Positions 6,647 through 10,709 of a stretch of 10,709 nucleotides of DNA are shown here, in pieces; position 1 is the first letter of the stretch; every line of letters begins with the position of its first letter. The stretch is from Bordetella parapertussis (GTDB taxonomy: Bacteria > Pseudomonadota > Gammaproteobacteria > Burkholderiales > Burkholderiaceae_B), in assembly GCA_945862495.1 (NCBI GenBank), contig CAMAYM010000087.1, positions 1 to 10,709 of the forward strand, in the 5' to 3' direction. Below the pieces are notes generated by a model. It was not told the DNA's origin. It saw only the letters and a list, made by a program, of their open reading frames with translations, and did no database searches. The translations under genes and the position numbers were made by a program.

Positions 6647-6686
6647 TGAGCGCTGATTGAGCATCAGGGTTTAACGTAAACGCTCA
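6647..6686. other. Nested inverted repeats between convergent hslO and the response regulator gene
   Basis: An outer pair, TGAGCG (6647-6652) and CGCTCA (6681-6686), encloses two small hairpins: CTGAT/ATCAG (6653-6657 and 6663-6667, 5-nt loop) and GTTTA/TAAAC (6669-6673 and 6677-6681, 3-nt loop). Together they could fold as a three-way junction on either strand. The right arm contains the response regulator stop codon. There is no T tract, so this is at best a structured convergent 3' region and not a typical intrinsic terminator. Confidence 0.4.
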
Positions 6687-7466
6687 GGGCCGAATTTCAA
6701 TCGGAATACAGAGCTGATAGCCAACACCCCAAACGGCTTTTAACGCAGGCTCAGCGTCTTTCCCAGATATGCCAAAAAGTTTTTTGCGTAATCGACTGAC
6801 TAGACTTTCAAGCGCTCGCTTGCCAATGTCATCAATATCTGGACGCTGACTGAGCATTTCACAAATCACTTCGGTTTCAAGTATGTGAGAGGACGTTTGT
6901 GTCAAACCTACCAAAAGAGCTTTTTCGCTGTTCGTCAAAAAAACTTTTACATCCGAGTACGGACTCTTAATCGAACGATCCTGCAGACTAATCACCCAGC
7001 TGAGCGCATTTTTATTGAGCAATCTTGCACGCCGATACATACTCATTAACGCAGCGGTAAGTTCCTCGGGTGCCACAGGCTTACTCAGGTATATATCCGC
7101 ACCCGCTTCATAACCTTTGAGACGATCCGGGATCGCAGCCCGCGCAGTCAACATAATGATGCCAATACTTGGAATGCTGACACGCAGTCTTCGTGCAATC
7201 GAAATACCATCCTCTCCTGGCAAGCTGAGATCAAGCACAAGCGCATCAATCGGCTCGGTAATCAACAAGTCATCCAGCGATCGCCCACTATTGACCGCAA
7301 AGACTAAAAATCCATTCTGTTTGAGATGAAAGTGAATTTCCTTTCGGAGCAACGCATCGTCTTCGACTAGCGCCACACGCATCGGAACAATCGGAAACAT
7401 ACTGACAACATCCTCTTCGGTTGTTGCGGCTTGAATCGATACGGTATTTGAAAAATTTTGATTCAT
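6684..7466 (-). CDS. OmpR-family DNA-binding response regulator
   Basis: This 260-residue protein is the cytosolic partner of the adjacent kinase. The receiver domain spans residues ~30-145: acidic pocket E35-D36-D37, phosphoacceptor Asp79 (VLDLSLPGEDG), Thr107 (MLTARA) and Lys129 (SKP). A winged-helix output domain follows (~155-257), with LESLVSRLRKKL as the recognition helix and AVWGVGYQL as the wing, typical of OmpR/PhoB regulators. Its ATG overlaps the kinase TGA by ATGA, implying translational coupling. This start leaves a 28-residue N-terminal extension before the usual MRVALVEDD beginning. An internal ATG at 7400-7398 (Met23) has a GAGGA about 10 nt upstream and could be the true or a second start. 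Target genes cannot be read from the window. Confidence 0.93.
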   Translation of the reverse strand: MNQNFSNTVSIQAATTEEDVVSMFPIVPMRVALVEDDALLRKEIHFHLKQNGFLVFAVNSGRSLDDLLITEPIDALVLDLSLPGEDGISIARRLRVSIPSIGIIMLTARAAIPDRLKGYEAGADIYLSKPVAPEELTAALMSMYRRARLLNKNALSWVISLQDRSIKSPYSDVKVFLTNSEKALLVGLTQTSSHILETEVICEMLSQRPDIDDIGKRALESLVSRLRKKLFGISGKDAEPALKAVWGVGYQLCIPIEIRP

Positions 7467-9424
7467 CGTTTGATCTCAACCGTAAAGATGACTTGATGAT
7501 CCGTATAGTCGAACCGGATTGATCCCTCAATAATTTTGCACAAGGATTTCACCAAATACAACCCCAAGCCAGTCCCTGATTTGTCGTGTGCATAAGGTCC
7601 TCGATAGTAACGCGTAAACAAACTATCAGAATTAGGGGCATCATTATCACCGACAGTGTTGCTGACCCTTAAAATAAAACGTGACGCATACTCGCTTACT
7701 AAAGCGTCATTAAAAATTTCTAACAAAATTCGGCTGCCAGGCAGAGAGTATTTGGTCGCATTATCTAATAAATTAGCCAAAATAATTGCAAATAAATTAG
7801 GGTCAGATTTCAAGATGAATGGTGAGGACTGCATCCTCAAATCAATGCGCTTGATCTCAATCTCAGGCAGGCTAGCTAAGATCGGCCGCACAACATCACC
7901 TATATCAAAGCTTTCAAACTTAGGTGAAAATCGATTTTGATCAAGTTGATCCACTTGTACACAGCGCTCAATCACAGTATTCATGTTAGCGATGGCCTGA
8001 ATCATGCTGTCAATGCGGTCTGTCGAGTCCGCGGACTGCTCGACAGACCGTTTTTGTAGACTGCTCCTAAGTGAACCAGCAGCCATTCGCATCGTTGCAA
8101 GTGGATTTTTTAACTCATGCGTCAACATATCAATCAACATACTGCGTTCTTTGATCTGTTCCGTTTCAAGCTGATTGCGCGCGCGCATAAACTGTAGCTT
8201 TTGCATTTCGCGATCATACGTCTCGCGACGCTGCGTCACGTCGCTCAGCACCATGATTGAAAGTAAAAAAGCAATAATCACGCCACCCCAATTACCTGGC
8301 AAGGAAACCAGGTTGGGATGCACCCATCCGAGTAAGGGAAAAATATCTATCCAAATGAGCGCACCCATCAATAATGCGCCGCCCACAACCAGCCACTTGT
8401 GAAAAGCAGGCATCGTTTTACACCACGGCAATGCAGCCACCAAAACTAGGGGTAGTAAAGTGACAATTAAAAAATTGAAGTTGAGCGCTAGTATGGTCAG
8501 GAAATCCAGCTTGAGCGCTAAAAGCTCAAAACAAAGAATAGCCATAACAATCTTGACGTAATAGCCATACCAGCGCGGTGGTTCAAACTGCTTGATTAAT
8601 TCGTTTGTGACGAATAACGACGCCATCAGCCTAAAGACATACAACGTATTGAACGCAAGATTATCCAGCCAAACATCCTCTTCAAAAAAGAGATCCGCTA
8701 ATATGCCCGCACTAGAAAGTGTAAACAGAAGGGTCACGATCTCGGAAATAAAGAAAATGCCGACAATAGAATGGCGAGTCCTGATGTAATAGATCAAGGC
8801 CCAAAAGGCGATGGCGAAAATCACGCCGAGTTCAAGACCCAAATTGCGCTGTTGCTTTACCATTAGACTCGAGAGATCATCGGGCTGCATCGCCTGCGTG
8901 GTCAGAAAAAAACCATTGATCGTGTCGATGCGTAGATAAAAATAATTTTTAACACCTGCGTGCACAGTGACAGGAAAACAATACGTATTGTCTGCACAGG
9001 TATTTTGCGTAACAGGGAAATGATCACCTGCTGAGCGACTACTCCACACACCGTCTTTTTCTTCAAAAAGTTGGATATGACGGATGTAATGGGGTCCTAC
9101 ACGCAAAACAACCTGCTCTTGGCCATGGGCAGGCGCTTGCACTAAAAGCTTCAACCACCTCACCGTCGGCGTCATTCCCCGATTTAGTACGACTCCAAAT
9201 GGTTGAAAATCTTGTGTGACAGCCTGCTGAATAGTGAGTGAGCCCGGAGCAGGCTCAATATAAAGACCACGCTCAATAATGAGATCGTGGTCTGGGTTAG
9301 CCTGCACACTCAGACTGAAAACCGTGAGCAATACCCACAGACACGCGCGCAAAAATTGCATGGCGTGCACAACATACGCTGTGCGCGCATCGCTTAGCTT
9401 GCAAGCTTTGCGCGCCATTGACAT
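7463..9424 (-). CDS. Membrane sensor histidine kinase with 7TMR-DISM sensory module
   Basis: This 653-residue kinase has a hydrophobic signal segment (~24-42, ending VQA). A periplasmic domain of the 7TMR-DISM extracellular type (~45-185) follows, with Cys143 and Cys149 placed to form a disulfide. Seven transmembrane helices (7TMR-DISM) lie at roughly 197-395. A short coiled linker (398-428) leads to the dimerisation domain with H-box MLTHELKNPL (phospho-acceptor His436). The ATPase domain has N-box LLDNATKYS (Asn555) and G2 box SGTGLGLYL (616-624). The G1 box is not the standard DxGxG but NTVGDNDAPNSD (589-600), followed by LFTRYYRG, a form I recall from other 7TMR-DISM kinases. In this family the external domain is thought to bind small molecules such as carbohydrates or related ligands; the ligand here is unknown. 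The start at 9424 lies 2 bp after the aminotransferase stop, with GTAGG and AAGGA upstream. Met22 (9361) is an alternative that gives a shorter signal peptide. Confidence 0.92.
   Translation of the reverse strand: MSMARKACKLSDARTAYVVHAMQFLRACLWVLLTVFSLSVQANPDHDLIIERGLYIEPAPGSLTIQQAVTQDFQPFGVVLNRGMTPTVRWLKLLVQAPAHGQEQVVLRVGPHYIRHIQLFEEKDGVWSSRSAGDHFPVTQNTCADNTYCFPVTVHAGVKNYFYLRIDTINGFFLTTQAMQPDDLSSLMVKQQRNLGLELGVIFAIAFWALIYYIRTRHSIVGIFFISEIVTLLFTLSSAGILADLFFEEDVWLDNLAFNTLYVFRLMASLFVTNELIKQFEPPRWYGYYVKIVMAILCFELLALKLDFLTILALNFNFLIVTLLPLVLVAALPWCKTMPAFHKWLVVGGALLMGALIWIDIFPLLGWVHPNLVSLPGNWGGVIIAFLLSIMVLSDVTQRRETYDREMQKLQFMRARNQLETEQIKERSMLIDMLTHELKNPLATMRMAAGSLRSSLQKRSVEQSADSTDRIDSMIQAIANMNTVIERCVQVDQLDQNRFSPKFESFDIGDVVRPILASLPEIEIKRIDLRMQSSPFILKSDPNLFAIILANLLDNATKYSLPGSRILLEIFNDALVSEYASRFILRVSNTVGDNDAPNSDSLFTRYYRGPYAHDKSGTGLGLYLVKSLCKIIEGSIRFDYTDHQVIFTVEIKR
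8016..8055 (+). terminator. Terminator-shaped hairpin on the + strand, antisense within the histidine kinase gene
   Basis: Left arm CGGTCTGTCGAG (8016-8027) and right arm CTCGACAGACCG (8039-8050) are perfect 12-bp complements around an 11-nt loop, and TTTTT (8051-8055) follows directly. Stem, loop and T run match an intrinsic terminator for transcription in the + direction, opposite to the kinase gene. The loop region also contains the palindrome GTCCGCGGAC (8027-8036). On the kinase strand the same hairpin lacks a following U run. Residues encoded (KRSVEQSADSTDRI, ~458-471) lie in the loop joining the two dimerisation helices, a place that tolerates insertion. Function in vivo is inferred. 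Confidence 0.55.
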
Positions 9425-9426
9425 GC

Positions 9427-10635
9427 TTAGCCTACGTCCTTGGACAAGTGCTCTATCGCGCTCCGGACACCGCGGTCACCCACCTCGATGCCGAGTGACT
9501 GCATGGAGGCCTCGACGCCTGCGATACAGCCCAGGATCATCGCTGGGTTGAGGTCACCCAAGTGACCAATGCGGAACACGCGACCCGCGAATGGTCCCAA
9601 ACCACCCGCCACCATCACCTGAAACTTTTCGCGGGCAGTCTTGCGTATCAGCTCTGGGTCGATGCCGGGCTTGACCACAATCGCTGTCACAGAATCAGAG
9701 CGTGCGTCAGGTACCTTACAGAGAAAATCTAAATTACCTGCTTGGGACCATGACTGCACCGCAGCCCGAACCGCACCAGCCAACGTGCGGTGACGCGCAT
9801 AAACCTGCTCAACCCCTTCGCGCGCCAACAACTCAAACGCGGCCTCCATACCAAACAGCAAATTTTGAGGCGCTGTGCCACAAAAGCGGCTGTAGGAGGG
9901 ACCTTTGCGGCGGCGTAACCAATCCCAATAAAAGCGCTGCGAAGGATTTTTTTCACATACCTGCATGGCCCGTGCATCCGCCACACAAAATCCTACACCA
10001 GGTGGCACCATCAAGCCTTTCTGAGAGGCGCCGATCACAGCATTGACGCCCCACTGATCCATATCAAACGGGATCGCACCCAATGAGGCCACAACATCCA
10101 CCACAAATAAGGCAGGATGTCCGGTGGCATCGATCGCACGGCGCAAAGCCGGAATATCATTGGTCGTGCTGCTTGCCGTATCGGTATGCACCGTAAAAAC
10201 TGCCACAATCTCATGCTTGGCATCCGCACGCAGAATCTGCGCGACCGCCTCAGGATCAATCGGATAGCCTTCGTGAAAGGGCGTGCGCAATACAGTCGCG
10301 CCCATCGCCTCCGCCATGATGGCCCAAGACTCTGAAAAATGACCCGTGCCAGGCACCAATACCTTTTGTCCGGGCGCAAGAAGATTGACAATCATGGCTT
10401 CCCAAGCGCCGTGACCGTTCGCTGCGTAAAAAAATACATCTGCTGCGTGTGTCTTGAGGAGTTTCTTTAAACCTAACTCACACGCATCAACACAGGCATC
10501 GACGCGTGGATCGCCCATGTCCATAGGCTGCTGAGTCATCGCATCCAGCACCGCTTTGGGAACATTTGATGGGCCGGGTGAATGAAGCAAACGCACACCA
10601 GGAAAATAAGGAAACGCAGCAGCAGAAGAGGTCAT
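9427..10635 (-). CDS. Class-V PLP-dependent aminotransferase (alanine-glyoxylate / serine-glyoxylate aminotransferase family)
   Basis: This 402-residue fold-type I enzyme moves an amino group from alanine or serine to glyoxylate (or a related pair) in the cytosol; the exact substrates are inferred from family. Signatures are LLHSPGPSNVP (17-26) at the entry, NGHGAWEA (73-80) at the cofactor phosphate site, Asp180 (FVVDVVASLG) for the pyridine nitrogen, Lys206 (GASQKGLMVPPG) as the Schiff-base lysine, and Arg355 (VFRIGHLGD) for the substrate carboxylate. The segment HTDTASSTTNDIPALR replaces the more usual HxETSTG of eukaryotic AGTs, pointing to a distinct bacterial subgroup. A good Shine-Dalgarno AAGGA (10646-10642) lies 6 nt before the ATG. 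The gene ends 2 bp before the sensor kinase and heads that operon, an unusual metabolic partner for a two-component system. Confidence 0.92.
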   Translation of the reverse strand: MTSSAAAFPYFPGVRLLHSPGPSNVPKAVLDAMTQQPMDMGDPRVDACVDACELGLKKLLKTHAADVFFYAANGHGAWEAMIVNLLAPGQKVLVPGTGHFSESWAIMAEAMGATVLRTPFHEGYPIDPEAVAQILRADAKHEIVAVFTVHTDTASSTTNDIPALRRAIDATGHPALFVVDVVASLGAIPFDMDQWGVNAVIGASQKGLMVPPGVGFCVADARAMQVCEKNPSQRFYWDWLRRRKGPSYSRFCGTAPQNLLFGMEAAFELLAREGVEQVYARHRTLAGAVRAAVQSWSQAGNLDFLCKVPDARSDSVTAIVVKPGIDPELIRKTAREKFQVMVAGGLGPFAGRVFRIGHLGDLNPAMILGCIAGVEASMQSLGIEVGDRGVRSAIEHLSKDVG

Positions 10636-10709
10636 ATCCCATCCTTGTGAAAGTGCTTAGATTTTAACCTGCAGGTACCCCTAGGCGCTTGTCCGAATCG
10701 ACAATAGGT
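10636..10709 (-). promoter_or_regulatory. Upstream region of the aminotransferase-kinase-regulator operon
   Basis: On the - strand this contains the AAGGA ribosome-binding site (10646-10642), a TAAAAT (10666-10661) that could be a -10 box but has no good -35 at 16-18 bp, and a perfect 10-bp palindrome ACCTGCAGGT (10667-10676) next to it that could be an operator. The region is cut by the window edge, so the promoter cannot be resolved. Confidence 0.35.

Noticed and set aside
7656..7940. A 94-codon open frame on the + strand opposite the kinase gene
   Set aside because: It is the mirror of the well-supported kinase coding sequence, with Lys/Ser-rich composition expected of an antisense frame and no ribosome-binding site. 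I treat the nearby hairpin as a possible antisense RNA end only, not as evidence for this protein.
10667..10676. Palindrome ACCTGCAGGT as a defined regulator site
   Set aside because: A single 10-bp palindrome close to a weak -10 and the window edge; kept only as a note in the upstream region.

Overview
The window looks like an ordinary chromosomal stretch of a betaproteobacterium, most likely Burkholderiales and perhaps close to Alcaligenaceae or Burkholderiaceae. This is inferred from the protein sequences (ProA, the HemJ/CopD-family protein next to a THUMP methyltransferase, a gamma carbonic anhydrase followed by Hsp33) and from a base composition of roughly half G+C judged by eye. No transposase, integrase, phage gene, CRISPR array, tRNA or rRNA was seen.

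Left part (1-2685, + strand). The 3' part of proA (proline synthesis) is followed after 10 bp by a short membrane protein of the HemJ/UPF0093 type. After a further 9 bp comes a THUMP-domain RNA methyltransferase of the RlmL type with a long basic N-terminal extension. The three genes are packed like an operon.

Middle (2686-3595, + strand). A 107-bp intergenic region carries three copies of a palindromic motif, GGGTTTTCCC or GGGTTATCCC. Two of them sit between plausible -35 and -10 elements, so they look like operators of a tandem promoter. The promoter drives an unrecognised basic 58-residue protein and perhaps the RDD-family membrane protein behind it.

Right-middle (3686-6646, + strand). 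The first gene is an AMP-binding, acyl-CoA-synthetase-like protein whose nucleotide-binding motifs are degenerate and whose C-terminal catalytic subdomain is replaced by an Ala/Thr/Pro tail, so it is probably a pseudoenzyme. It is followed by a gamma-class carbonic anhydrase-like protein and the redox chaperone Hsp33 (hslO).

Right part (10635-6684, - strand). A class-V PLP aminotransferase (alanine/serine-glyoxylate type), a 7TMR-DISM sensor histidine kinase and an OmpR-family response regulator form a tightly coupled operon (TAA-GC-ATG junction, then a 4-nt ATGA overlap). It converges on hslO with only 37 bp between the stop codons and no obvious terminator there. The first strong terminator-shaped signal on the hslO strand is a 12-bp perfect stem plus T5, deep inside the histidine kinase gene. 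An antisense 3' extension of the hslO transcript is therefore possible.

The points most worth a second look are the operator array with its small gene, the terminator-like hairpin inside the kinase gene, the degenerate acyl-CoA synthetase, and the coupling of a metabolic aminotransferase to a two-component system.
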